Source: Hemerocallis citrina (Eukaryota; Streptophyta; Magnoliopsida; Asparagales; Asphodelaceae). Taken from it: 64,000 bases of DNA. The notes beneath the pieces were generated by a model. That model did no database searches. It saw only the letters and a list, made by a program, of their open reading frames with translations, and was not told the DNA's origin. Positions 47,027-58,312 of the stretch are shown here, in pieces. The DNA lies in assembly GCA_017893485.1 (NCBI GenBank), contig JACEHZ010000373.1:496001-560000 (forward strand), written 5' to 3'. Each line of letters starts with the position of its first letter. Position 1 is the stretch's first letter. The position numbers and the translations under genes are program-made.

Positions 47027-49660
47027 AATTATTTCGGATTTTTCTGACATTATTTGGTATTTTAATAAAATCACTTTTGATGAATGGGTAGTAAGGCAGA
47101 GACTAGTTCTGTCTCTTGTAGAACCTGAATTTGAAGAATTTTTTAGAATTAATTGATTCATGATCTATCTCTGAAATTTGTAATGTAGTATCCTGCATGC
47201 ATCTAGATCCTACAGAAAAATATTGAATTTAATTTGATGGTATTTGATGCATGTTCAAAATTGTTTAAGCAAGAGTAATCATGACACTGACTGATGAACA
47301 GTAGAACTTTTGTACATGATTGAAATAGGTAGAACTCATTGAATACTTGGAATCAGGATGAGATATTTTGTGCATGCTATACATGAAGATGTCTAGTTTC
47401 TAAAAATTCAAGTTTGGTAATCATTGGTTATGCATGTGATTTATTGTAGAATTTTAAGTGAGTACTGTGCAGAACTTAGTCAGAATTGACACCCTGATGA
47501 GATTGTAACTTTATGGCTCTGTATGAGCAGAGTTTGAGGACGTGTACAACTAGGAAGTTGTAGTAGACATCCTGAGCTTTCCAAAAAGCCTTATGTCAAG
47601 AAAATCCTGTAAGCATAGTAATAGATATGATTTTTACAAGTTAGAACAGAAACCAGATTTTGAGGTATAGGCTCTGTTTGAGAAGTACATTATATGTGGT
47701 TCTGTACACCTGAGGAAGATGAATGTTTTATGGTAATTAAATGACATAATTTGGATTGGTGATCAACTAGAAAGTTGTGTATGACGTATTCAGTTTTCCA
47801 TAGAACCTGGAATTGTGTAGGAAATATTCAATAATTTGGATTGGTGATCTACCTGAAATGATTTTTACGAGTAGGTTTTTATGTTACCAGTAAGGTGCAG
47901 CCGGTGTACAGGAAGTATCCAGGCTGATGATTGTGAGGCTAATTTGAGCAATTAGATGGATGAATCTGATATGATGGTCAACTAGAATGTTTTAGCCTAG
48001 ATTCTTAGCTTTCCAGAATGGGCTAGAACACCCAAATTCTAGTTGTATTGTGGGAGTTATGACCTTTCTAAGTTTCAGGCAGAAACAACCTAGTTGGGTT
48101 AGTCATTATTTTTGGCTAAGTGTTGGAAGTACTTTTCCCCTCTTGTGAATAAAAGTCAGTAGACTTGCTATTGGGAAATGTTGGTGGTATCATTAGTCTT
48201 GATGGTGTTTAACTCCTGATGAGGTTGTTTGTGACCTGAGTTTCGACTCTAAGATTAGATACTTCCGCCGAGGCGTTGGACGTACGATTGGTGCCGTCGA
48301 ACTCATGCCAGGAAGGGTGAACGCGGGCCGTGGTGATTGACGAAATCCAAGCTAGGAGAAGTGGCGAGCAAGAAATGTGTCGCCGGAGCCATGGGTCAGA
48401 TAGACAAAATTTTGGAAGCAACCTTATCACCTGAATCGTTTAAGAGAGTCTTGGTTTAGAATGATGTGTTAGATATCTGAAAATTACATTAGTGCTAGCA
48501 GACCATAGTCGGGTATTATACTTTTCCTCTCGTAGGGATACAGATTGTGTTCTCAAGTTTTGAGATCACGAGTCTCGTATCTCATTCTGTTAATTCCCGA
48601 AGATCCGGGGTAAGGAACGGGGAGAAACCCTGTCGGATTGGGGCATTTAACCCTCGATGTCATCATGTCCCTATGCTCGTGGGTTTGGTTCTATACATAT
48701 ATTTTATTTTTTCATCATGGGTACTAGGGTTTGTACCAGAAGGTTCGTCACGGTATTTGGTGTAATCCAGACCGGATTGGGCACTAGTGGCAAATAGAGA
48801 CACCCCTGTGTTTAGCAGTAATAATTGAAGGATTCACCAGCCACGTTGTATCTATCAGGAACAGGATGACTACAAGAGTAGGATGCATGGTGAGGGATTG
48901 AATCCTACAATCATGAGAGGTGAACTCTTTGGAAATTATGTAGTATGGGATGCATACGTTTCTATTGAAGTTGATTTTGGGGAAGTATGTAGTATGGGAT
49001 GCATACGTTCCCAAATGAATTGCATTGGAGAAGGTGCATCGTGTGCATTCTTTGTTTTGTGCATTAGATTATGCCATGTCATGCATTGATCTGGAACGTA
49101 TGTAGTATGGGATGCATGCGGATCCAAAGTCCAAAATTCTTGCTTGCATTAGAATAAGGCATGTGACTGGTGCATTAAGTTGCTAGATCATGGTATACAC
49201 GAACACTACAGAATTAGGATGCACATTTCTTTTCCCATTCAAGATGGTTTGTGGTTGGCAGTTTGGAGATCGTTGTTTCTTATCAGTATTGTGTCAGTAG
49301 AATTACTGATGTTCCCTACCTTTTAGGTACAGGTCCTACCTTTCGAGCAGGTGCAGAAATATCAGAGTCGCGCAGCGGAAGACTCAAGACGAGGGGTAAG
49401 TCCCAGGGAAGCAGATTGACCACTCAACGGAGTTTCGGTGGTGCTCAGTCGACTTCCATTCCGGGAGACAGCTGATAGCTTTACAAGAGGAGTTGGTAAA
49501 TATTTTGTAATAAGATGTAATGAGATATTGGTTGTAATCGATGATGTAATAACCTTATTTGGCAATAATTTTTTTTTAAATTTCTGTGTTATTATTGTGT
49601 TGAGGTGCTTTGAAGGCAACGATTCTGGTTGCGTCACAGATGTCGATCCGGGGCGTTACA
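47027..49660 (+). repeat. C 3' LTR, second part
   Basis: It continues the C LTR after D and ends GGGGCGTTACA at 49660, followed by the target copy GACCT. It carries no B insertion, so positions near 48690-48700 (GGTTCTATACATAT) show the empty site of B. Confidence 0.87.
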
Positions 49661-49923
49661 GACCTTTACATAACATTTTCTCACAAAAACATAAATGAAT
49701 AATTGATTTTTGCTTGCTTCCTTGAGGATTTGAAGCACATGCTTCTTGTGTTGCAATCTTCCTTGATTTTTACAATCTTTTCGATTCATGCCTATTTTGT
49801 TTTGATTCAAATCAATTTTTTATCTTTATTTTGATTTTTCTTTTCTCGTATTTCTTGCAAATCTTAATTGAAAATATTAGTTGAACATGATATATTTCGT
49901 GCACACCAAACTTAGGTTCAACA
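49661..49923 (-). repeat. A 3' LTR, proximal part
   Basis: After the C target copy the A LTR resumes and ends at 49923 (GGTTCAACA on the plus strand, TGTTGAACC on the minus). Together with 19344-20094 the LTR is about 1.0 kb, usual for this group. Confidence 0.75.
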
Positions 49924-49940
49924 ATCTCCCCCTTTTGGTG
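49924..49940 (-). other. A polypurine tract
   Basis: CACCAAAAGGGGGAGAT on the minus strand abuts TGTTGAACC. This is the typical copia/Sirevirus junction. Confidence 0.85.
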
Positions 49941-50551
49941 TGTACAAAACATACCTTAGAATTTTAAGTTTAAAATAAAACAAATTCAACTTCTCCCCCT
50001 TAATTCAGTACTCCCCCTAAATTCATGCATGTATGAATGAGTGTGTTCATGATACATTTTATGTGAAGTTTTGTTTCAAAGCATGTATTTATAAGTTTTT
50101 CTAAAAAATTGGCAATTTTGGGAGATATAGAGTTGAGAGACAGAGAAAGGACATAGTATTTTAGAAAACCAAAGAAAAATCTTCTTACATGATATCGTTG
50201 ATCATGAAGCTCTTTAATATACAGTGAGAGTACTACATGATATCATAGAATTGAGATTTCATCAACAAAAAATAGTAGAGGAGTGAGACATAAATTTAAT
50301 TTAAAAGATTCAAATTTTCTCCCCCTTTTTGGAACACACCAAAAGGTGCAAAAATAGTTGACAAAAAATGCAAAGATAAACACCAGAAAAGATAAAAAAA
50401 TTGGGAGAATAAAGACCAATCGACCGCACAGTCGGCTGATCGAAAGAAATGAGAAGAATTAGGTCGACTGTAAAAGCAACAAAAAGGGGGCCGGTCGACC
50501 GTATATCCTGATAGGATGGCAGTCGACCGTCTAGTCGACCGAACAAAACAT
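49941..50551 (-). other. A 3' untranslated region with GTCGAC palindromes
   Basis: No gene is seen. Additional purine tracts occur on the minus strand (AAAAAGGGGGAGAA near 50319-50333). GTCGAC cores are at 50463, 50494, 50522 and 50534, mostly in the GGTCGACCG form, with variants near 50419 and 50431. Spacing here is irregular (12-31 bp). Confidence 0.7.
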
Positions 50552-52169
50552 TTATGCTAAAATAAAAATAATATTTAATTCTCCTTTCAAAAAGTGAAAA
50601 CGTTTTTCATCTAAAGGTTTTGTAAAAATATCAGCTAGTTGTAAATTAGTTGAAACATACTCAAAAAAAATATCTCCCTTTAGAAAATGATCTTTAATGA
50701 AGTGATATCGAATTTCTATATGCTTAGCACGACTATGTTGATCAGAATTCTTAGTGAACAGTGCTAGTATTGTCATATTTTAATGGGGATGTGATCAAAG
50801 AAAACCTTGTAGTTTACTAAAGTATGTTTTCTCTATAATACCTGCGCACAACAAGATCCAGCGGCTATATATTTGGCTTCGGCAGTGGACAAGGCTACAA
50901 AATTTTGTTTCTTAGATGACCATGAAACAAGACAATTTCTCAAGAAGTGACATGTACCACTAGTGCTTTTTCTTTCTGTTAGACTTCCAGCATAGTCGGC
51001 ATCTGAAAAACCTATAAGAGAGAAGTTTCTATTTTTCGGGTACTAAAGACCGACATTTGGCGTGTCATTAAGATATCGAATGATACGCCTAACTGCAACC
51101 AAATGAGATTCTTTTGGACACAATTAAAAACAAGCACATAAACAAACACTAAATATTATATCAGAACGAGATGCAGTAATATAAAGTAGGCTATCAATCA
51201 TACCATGATAGGTAGTAATATGAATATTTTTACCAGATTCGTCTTTGGATAGTTTAGTGGTGGTAGTCATAGGAGTTTTGAATACATTCGCATTATCAAG
51301 TCCGAACATTTTGACAAGATCTTTTGCATTTTTGGATTGGTTTATAAAGATATCGTCCTAACATTATTGTATTTGAACTCCAAGGAAGTAAGTGAGTTCT
51401 CCTATCATGCGCATCTCAAATTCATCATACATTTTCTTAGAAAATTCTTTGCATATATTTTCATTAGTAGACCCAAATATAATGTCATCAACATAAATAT
51501 GAACAATCAAATTATCTTTAAAAACATGTTTAATAAAAATTCTGGTGTTTACTTTGCTTTTTGAAAAACCTATCTGAATGAGGAACAAACTTAGTCACTC
51601 ATGCCAAACATGGGGAGCTTGCTTCAAACCATATAGTGCTTTATCAAAACGAAATACATGGTTTGGGTGCAGTGGATCAGTGAACCCAGGTGGTTGTTCA
51701 ACATAAACTTCTTTAGGAATATAACCATTTAGAAATGCACTTTTTACATCCATTTGAAAAAGCGTAAAATCCATGTAGGATGCAAAAGCAAGTAAAATAC
51801 GAATGGTTCCAAGCCGTGCAACAGGAGCAAAAGTTTCATCAAAATCGACCCCCTCTTGTTCATTATAGCCTTGAGCAACAAGACAAGCCTTATTTCGAAT
51901 AATATTACCTGATTTGTCTAACTTATTTCTGAACACCCATTTTGTACCAAGAATGGTTCGACTTGGGGGTCAAGGAACAAGTCTCCATACTTGATTCCTT
52001 TCGAATTGATTAATTTCTTCTTGCATGGCAATGATTCAGTCATTTTCTTGCAGGGCCTCCTTAATATTTTTATGTTCAAGTATAGATACGAATGCAGAAA
52101 AACACATAAAATTTTTAGCTTGAGTTCGAGTGTTTACTCCCTTTGACATATTACTTCGTATAAGATCTG
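50552..52169 (-). pseudogene. A RNase H and reverse transcriptase, broken
   Basis: On the minus strand RT comes first: [54 protein letters not shown] (51936-51595), then IYVDDIIFGSTNENICKE and GELTYFLGVQIQ (51588-51364). RNase H remnants follow (SDADYAGSLTERKSTSG-like stretch near 50990-50900, ADIFTKPLDEKRFHFLKG near 50610-50570). Stops and frame changes lie near 51590, 51360, 51120 and in the RNase H. The sequence stops at E's left border, where the ATCTG target copy (52165-52169) lies. Confidence 0.82.
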
Positions 52170-52187
52170 TATAACACCCGGTGTTAA

Positions 52188-52251
<64 letters not shown>

Positions 52252-52401
52252 CACAAAGAAAGCTATCAAGTGGTTCTCCTTCAATCCCCCCAAAATCAAA
52301 GGCCCAGATCTAAACTCACAAAACATATTTTTGCTCCAAAAGTTTCCCCCCAAAACTCAAATTCAAATATCCTATAAACAACTCATTTATTTATTTAATT
52401 A

Positions 52402-52490
<89 letters not shown>

Positions 52491-52644
52491 AAACACAAAG
52501 AATGCTATCAAGTGGTTCTCCTTCAATCCCCCAAAATCAAAGGCCCAGATCTAACCTCACAAAACAAATTTTCCTCCCAAACGTTTTCGCTCAAATTCAA
52601 ATCCCCCCCCCCTAAAAAAAACAACTCATTTATTTATTTAATTA

Positions 52645-52737
<93 letters not shown>

Positions 52738-53487
52738 CTATCTTCCATTGCAAACGCAAATGTCGTGCACACCCGTGCACACCACTTAACCCGTCATTGG
52801 GGATGACGGGTTAAGTGGTGTACACGTTCGCAACTGCTACAGTAGCATTTGCAACGGAAGAAGCCTCATATATATATATATATATAGAAACGTGGACTTT
52901 TATACCTAAATTTATAATTATTTTTCACCATATACTAATGGAAACATGGACTTTTATTTACAACTAATTATTGTCATACTATTCAAACTTCAGCTACATA
53001 ATTGTTGATTTACTGTTTTCAAGACTTTTTATATGTTGTATCGTTCTGAAGATGTGTCGTAGGCACGTGGCCATGGGCAAATCTAGTATATATATATAAT
53101 TAATGGAGTTTCCTATAGAAATTTCTATAGGATGTGTTGTATGAAATAAATGAAAAGGGCGTTGTTGAATTGGTTGTGCTTTGGCAGAATATGGATGACG
53201 TGGCGAGGCAAGTGGGGCCCGCCCGGTTTGAGGATAGAGGCAGGTTTCTGCTGCCTTGGGTGTGCTGTACATGTGGGGCCCAGGGGGAGTTTATTGTTGG
53301 ACGACGTGTACAACGTGCGAGAGGAGTCTCGAGGTGTGGGATTTAATAATCCCATATCGGGGAGAATTGTGATTAATTGTGTATGTATATACAATTTCCT
53401 GGGATTAGAGGTGACCAATCAGCTGTAGCACCTTTTATGAGACAAGCATAGGTAGGAGTTGTATAGCTAGCTGAATCAGGGTATGCC
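52170..53487 (+). repeat. E left LTR, enlarged by duplication, microsatellites and a MITE
   Basis: The segment CACAAAGAA-GCTATCAAGTGG...AACTCATTTATTTA occurs twice (about 52253-52410 and 52494-52645), a tandem duplication absent from the right LTR. (TA)n tracts lie at about 52190-52250, 52441-52487 and 52664-52734, with (TC)n at 52408-52442 and 52646-52664. The LTR's very end is unclear where the solo LTR inserted. Confidence 0.65.
52735..52867. mobile_element. MITE-like foldback element (133 bp)
   Basis: Outer inverted ends GGGCTATCTTCCATTGCAAA and the complement of TTTGCAACGGAAGAAGCCTC match at most positions. Inside is a strong hairpin: arms 52775-52797 and 52803-52825 match at 22 of 23 bases around a 5-base loop. 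It sits in a (TA)n tract, and the right LTR of E lacks it at the equivalent place (57680-57705), so it inserted after E. A TA target duplication is likely but cannot be told from the repeat around it. Confidence 0.72.
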
Positions 53488-54617
53488 TGTAACACCCCGT
53501 AAAATTGAAAATGATAATTTTGCCCTCGTGTGTTACACACTTCTATTTTATAACGTACTTTAATACATTTTTTGGATTTCTACTATTTATGCATTTTTCG
53601 TTTTCTCAAAATTGATTTTTATCCTATTTGAGTCAACTCAAATATAAAATTTCAATCTTTGTATTTTACGTGGTTTTTACGTATTCTCGATGCACGTATC
53701 GACTACATATTTTTCCACCACCATGAGTGATATTTTCTATGTTTCAATTATTTATTTTATGTATTCGAATTCACTTTATAAACGGAAATTCATTTTTCTC
53801 TCGTTTTTATTTAAATATTTTTATACGTGCAATGCACGTGTTTTCTGTATACGTATTGATTACATTATTGGATGCGTATATTAAATATATTTTTTCTTAT
53901 ATTGTATTTCGATTATTTATAAAAAAAATTCTGTTGATAAAGTTGATTTCGTATTTTAATATTTTTACAGGCGACGCACGTGTTTTCGGTGCACGCATTT
54001 AAGCGTATTCTTTTCAAAATGAAATTTGATATGTGTGTGTTATTTTATTTGTACATGAAAAATCTAATTTATTATTATACTAAACTAATTTTGCTTAAAC
54101 ATTTCTTGTATATTATGAATCTATATTTTAATATAAAAATATATATGTGTATAAATGAAGTGTGTGCAAGTGTAATGTATGTGCACGTGCTTTAGGCATG
54201 AGTGCGAGGATACGGCTGTTTGCACATGGAGGGAAAGAGCAAATTTTGAAATATTTGAGTGGAGGTAGTGGAAGTGTTATTGGGATTAGTTATTGTAACC
54301 ATCCCCTAATCTCCTTATATAATACCCATTCATTTACTCTTCATCCCCTCCCTTCTTTCCTCTCAGTTCATTTCCGAAGCCCACAAACCACAGACCAGCA
54401 CATCCCCATTTTGTTCACCACTCAATCTCATCATGCATTGTATATGTGTATACATGTATATATATGTATATACATATACTTATACCTCATTCACATTTCA
54501 ATTCCTCCCCTCCTTCTTTTCTTCCCTATCCATTCCGAAATCCAATCCAGCACATGTCCACTGTGCTACTCCACCTACCCCTATACACATATGTCCTATA
54601 CCCACTTTAGTATATTT

Positions 54618-54645
54618 GTATATATATATATATATATATATATAT
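54618..54645. repeat. (TA)n microsatellite
   Basis: A (TA)n run inside the solo LTR. Confidence 0.85.
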
Positions 54646-55404
54646 GCATATGTAATGAAGATGAAGTTAGGAGTTTCTTTGTGCTTGGCCAAAAGTGGAG
54701 TGCCTTCACTGTTGCTTGCCAAAATGGAGGTGGAGTGTTTCGCTTGGTGCGCAGATTCCGAGGAGGCCGATTGGGATTTTTGGGTTCTTCGAAGGGGAAT
54801 TATTGCTTGTTAAATTCTTCAATTTTAGGTGGGATCTTCTAAAGTTCTTTCTAAGTTAGGAGTAGATTGCATACTAGATAATATATAATTTAATTGTTAA
54901 ATTTGATTGGTATGTTAATTTGTAGATTGCATAATCTTGATATAATTGTGCTATGATGTGTGGAAATATTATTGTGAGTCATATACTCTAGAACTCTTAT
55001 TAATTAGAAAGAAAATATTCATTGTTGAAATGAAAAGAAATTATGCATGGTAGAATATTTCCGATTATAGTCACAATAATGCAATATGTATGAAAAAAGA
55101 TTTTTGATGCTAATGTGATAAAGAAATGTAGAATTAATAAAAAGTTTTGATGAGAAACAACATTTTAATTACAACTTGATTATATGTGTGTTTTTAATAC
55201 AATTTGGAAGGAAACTCTTGTTATATTGTCAAAAAGAAAATTTTACAAAATTTTGAATATAGTATATTATACTGTATTATTTTGATAGAAATACATTCTG
55301 GAAAAATATTAAGTTTTTGAATGAGTACAAATTGATTGAAGAATCGAGTTTATTAAGGGAAAATTAAATACAGTGCGGTATATACAAAAATTTCTTAACC
55401 AATT

Positions 55405-55875
55405 TCACATCAGTTAGCCACTTTGGACCAACTGGTCCTTAGGTGTGATTTGGGATGGTTACTGTAGCTCGGCGGAGCTATTGGTCTTGGGTTTGAGCAT
55501 CTCCAGAGACTATGTTTTCTAAAAAATTCGATTTTTACTCAATCCCGAAAGCCATACTTTATGTATAATTCAAGTTCCCCTTTAGTCAGTTAGCCACTCT
55601 GGCCTATTTGGTTACCGGGTGCACTTGGGGACTGTTACTGTTCACAGGCGGGTTTGGGTTGACCTGGGTTCAAGTCTCGCCAGAGACTTTGTTTTCCTAA
55701 AATATGATTTTTACTCAAATACCGAGAGCCAGAACTTATGTATAAAATAAGTCATTCATGTGACAACTAGTCATTATGGCCATTCTGGTCTTTGGGTGCA
55801 TTTTAAAACTGTTACTGTTCACAGGTGGGTTGGCTCTTGGTTCTGGGGTCGAACCCGACCTTTGCCATTTAGTTT
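55405..55875. repeat. ~175-bp diverged tandem repeats in the solo LTR
   Basis: Three copies begin with a variant of CAGTTAGCCACTnTGG or AGTCATTATGGCC (about 55408, 55590 and 55769) and contain GTTACTGT-CA and the CCAGAGACTnTGTTTTC block in the first two. Copies are clearly diverged. Confidence 0.75.
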
Positions 55876-57506
55876 TCTTTTTGATTTTCTTGATATTTTG
55901 GAGTTTTAACGTGAAATAAAAATTGGGAAAAAATATATTTAATTTTCTAAAATTGTTTAGAGTTTATAAAAATTACTTCTACAATATTTTTATATTTTGT
56001 GAGAATTGAAAGGGAATTTTACATTAAATATTGTTGAAGAACTCGATTTTATTGATTAAAATGTGATTAATGTTTGATTTAAGATAAATAAAATTTGGAA
56101 TGCACTTAGATTCTTCTTAATGAGATTTTATGAGTATTAACATTTGATTAAGATTATTTTGAACTGCACACAATGTTATGAATGAGTAAATTGATAAAAG
56201 AAGTTGAATGAGATACTTGATGTTATGAGATTATAAAAGAAATGTTTCTTTTTTGAGAAATAATTTATGAAAAAAGAAATTGAATTATTATTTGAGATTG
56301 AATATGACTTATTGTTGATCTCTAGAAAGAGATAGTTGTTGGAATCTAGAGGCTAGGCGAGACCCTAGTAACCGGCAGTTTTTATTAATGAATTTAAAAG
56401 CTAAACATTGTGGGTTGAGTATCTCTTGAGAAGTAGCCAGTTAGGCTGACTGTCTCTTTTGTTTGGTTTAAGTCCGATAGGGTGAGCTAGCTTTAGGTTG
56501 TGATGATTTTCTTCTAAAACAAACTAAAAATGTAAGGACTACACTATAGTGGAGATGTGATGAAAGTAAGAGAAAAACATAAGTATGAGGGCCATCGGAT
56601 CTACAGTGTAAGAGTGTTTACAGGATGTCCACATGATGCGTTATGTCAGGGCGTGGATACTTCTCCAGGATATCGTACCGTTGGCGATCTTGTAGGGTGC
56701 TCGGTGACTACGTAGTGCCATAGTTCCATGGCGGAGGAGAATTGTCCATATGATGCCTGCATGATGCGTCATGTCAGTGCGTGGGATTCTCTCCAGGATG
56801 TCTGGACATGGGATCGTAACTCATAGAACATTTAGGATACTTACCGTAGTTACCTTAGTAGTTTCACTCATGGCGAGGGAATCAACCCTACAAGATGAAG
56901 TACGATTAAGGGCTTTCCATCGGACCTATATAGTATAGGATGCATAGAATCCGAACAAGTTCGCATTAGGGTCATTTAATATAAATAACTGCATTAAGGA
57001 TTAAGTGCACAGCATCCACGACATCAATAGGATAGTCCCTCTTTAGCTTTGTTTTGTGATCAAGTGTTTGTTAAAGTATTTAAGAATCGTTATACTTTCG
57101 GCATAGTGAGGATGGCCGTGTATAATATTTCGTCGGTTGTAAGTAACTGACGTGCCCACAATTTTATATGCAGGACTTGGAGTTTACAAGAAGATATAAA
57201 GATAAATTTTTTTACTGATGATTACTTAAATGCTAAATTTGTTACAATTGTACATTTATCATTATTGTATTTTATTTATTCTGCTGCGTGTTGATGTAAA
57301 AGACTCTATTGTAATAAAAGTTTTAAATTTCTTGTAAAATTGTACGAAGTAAAGTGTAAAGATCCTGTGGAACTTTGAATTCAGTGTTATTTGGAATTCG
57401 GGGTGTTACAAATCCACTCCACATCGGCTAGAAAGAAGATCCTGTGCTACATTGCATGTCATGTCCCGGCCTCAGCGAGGACGCTGAATTCTTACGGGGG
57501 TGTGTG

Positions 57507-58312
57507 TGTAACACCTCGTGTTAAGAATAGATCTATATAATAAAACACAAAGAAAGCTATCAAGTGGCTCTCATTCAATCCCCCAAAAATCAAAGGCCCA
57601 GATCTAACATCACAAAACACATTTTTCCCCACAAAAGTTTTTCCCCAAAACTCAAATTCAAATCCCCCCAAAACAACTCCTTTATATATATATATGTATG
57701 TACTTATGGAAACATGGACTTTTATACCCTAATTTATAATTATTTTTCAACATATACTAATGAAAACATGGTCTTTTATTTACAAGTAATTATTTTCATA
57801 TTATTCAAACTTGAGCTACATAATTGTTGATTTATTATTTACAAGGCTTTTCATATACTATATCGTTCAGAAGACGTGCCGTAGGCACGTGCCCACGGGC
57901 AAATCTAGCATATATATAGAACTAATGAGTTGCCTATAGAAATTCCAATAGGAGGTGTTGTATGAAATAAATGAGAAGGGGGTTGTTGAATTGGCTATGC
58001 TTTGGCAGAATATGGATGACGTGGTGAGGCAAGTGGTCGCCCAGTTTGAGGAGAGAGGTAGGTTGTTGCTGCCTTGAGTGTGCTGTACATGCAGGGCCCA
58101 GGGGGGAGTTTACTGTTGGGCAACGTGTACAGTGCGCGAGAGGAGTCTCGGGGTGTGGGATTTAATAATCCTTTATCGGGGAGGATTGTGATTAATTGTG
58201 TGTATATATATAATTGCCTGGAATCTCACCAATCATATATAGCACCTTTTATGAGGCAAGTCTGTGGTGGGCAGTTGTTAGAAAAATTACTGTTTAGGGC
58301 CGGGTTGTTACA
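57507..58312 (+). repeat. E right LTR (806 bp)
   Basis: It runs from TGTAACACCTCGTG to GGGTTGTTACA. It lacks the tandem duplication, long TA tracts and the MITE of the left copy, so it probably shows the original LTR form. Confidence 0.7.

Larger units (their letters stand above)
20095..49660 (+). mobile_element. C: gag-only (non-autonomous) Ty3/gypsy element with ~3.4 kb LTRs
   Basis: LTRs start TGTAACACCCCGC (20095; 35704 with the first base changed) and end GGGGCGTTACA (33386; 49660). The GACCT target duplication flanks the whole (20090-20094 and 49661-49665). After the 5' LTR come the primer site TGGTATCAGAGC, a gag frame and tandem repeats, then a polypurine tract AAGGAGGGAG. No protease, RT or integrase is present. 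This matches the described TR-GAG class of plant elements. The gag resembles that of the Tekay-like element D, which could be the kind of partner that moved it. Elements B and D sit inside its two LTRs. Confidence 0.87.
53488..57410 (+). repeat. Solo-LTR-like insertion (3.9 kb, chromovirus type)
   Basis: It begins TGTAACACCCCGTAAAATTG and ends GGAATTCGGGGTGTTACA, the same end type as the LTRs of C. Inside are LTR-like blocks (GATGCATAGAATCCG, GTAACTGACGTGCCC) comparable to the 3' half of C's LTR, and no primer site, gag or pol. It is therefore best read as a solo LTR left by LTR-LTR recombination. Flanks ATGCC and AATCC match at only three of five bases, so the duplication is degraded or the borders are slightly off. 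Long frames here (e.g. 54162-54842) lack any recognisable domain and I do not call them genes. Confidence 0.65.
52170..58312 (+). mobile_element. E: small non-autonomous LTR element with later insertions
   Basis: It is flanked by ATCTG (52165-52169 and 58313-58317). The left copy starts TATAACACCCGGTGTTAAG and the right copy TGTAACACCTCGTGTTAAG (57507), and the right end is GGTTGTTACA. The LTR-like copies share the AAAGAAAGCTATCAAGTGG block, the AACATGGACTTTTA block and the CCTTTTATGAG block near the end. Between them only about 100 bp of interior (57411-57506) remain outside the solo-LTR insertion, with no coding capacity. Orientation (plus) is assigned from the purine-rich GGGGGTGTGTG before 57507 and is tentative. 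Confidence 0.65.

Noticed and set aside
52170..52735. Microsatellite frames (repeated Ile-Tyr proteins)
   Set aside because: They are translations of (TA)n and have no coding meaning.
54162..54842. A 226-codon open frame with hydrophobic stretches
   Set aside because: It lies inside a solo LTR, overlaps a (TA)n tract and shows no recognisable domain; chance open frame in low-complexity DNA.
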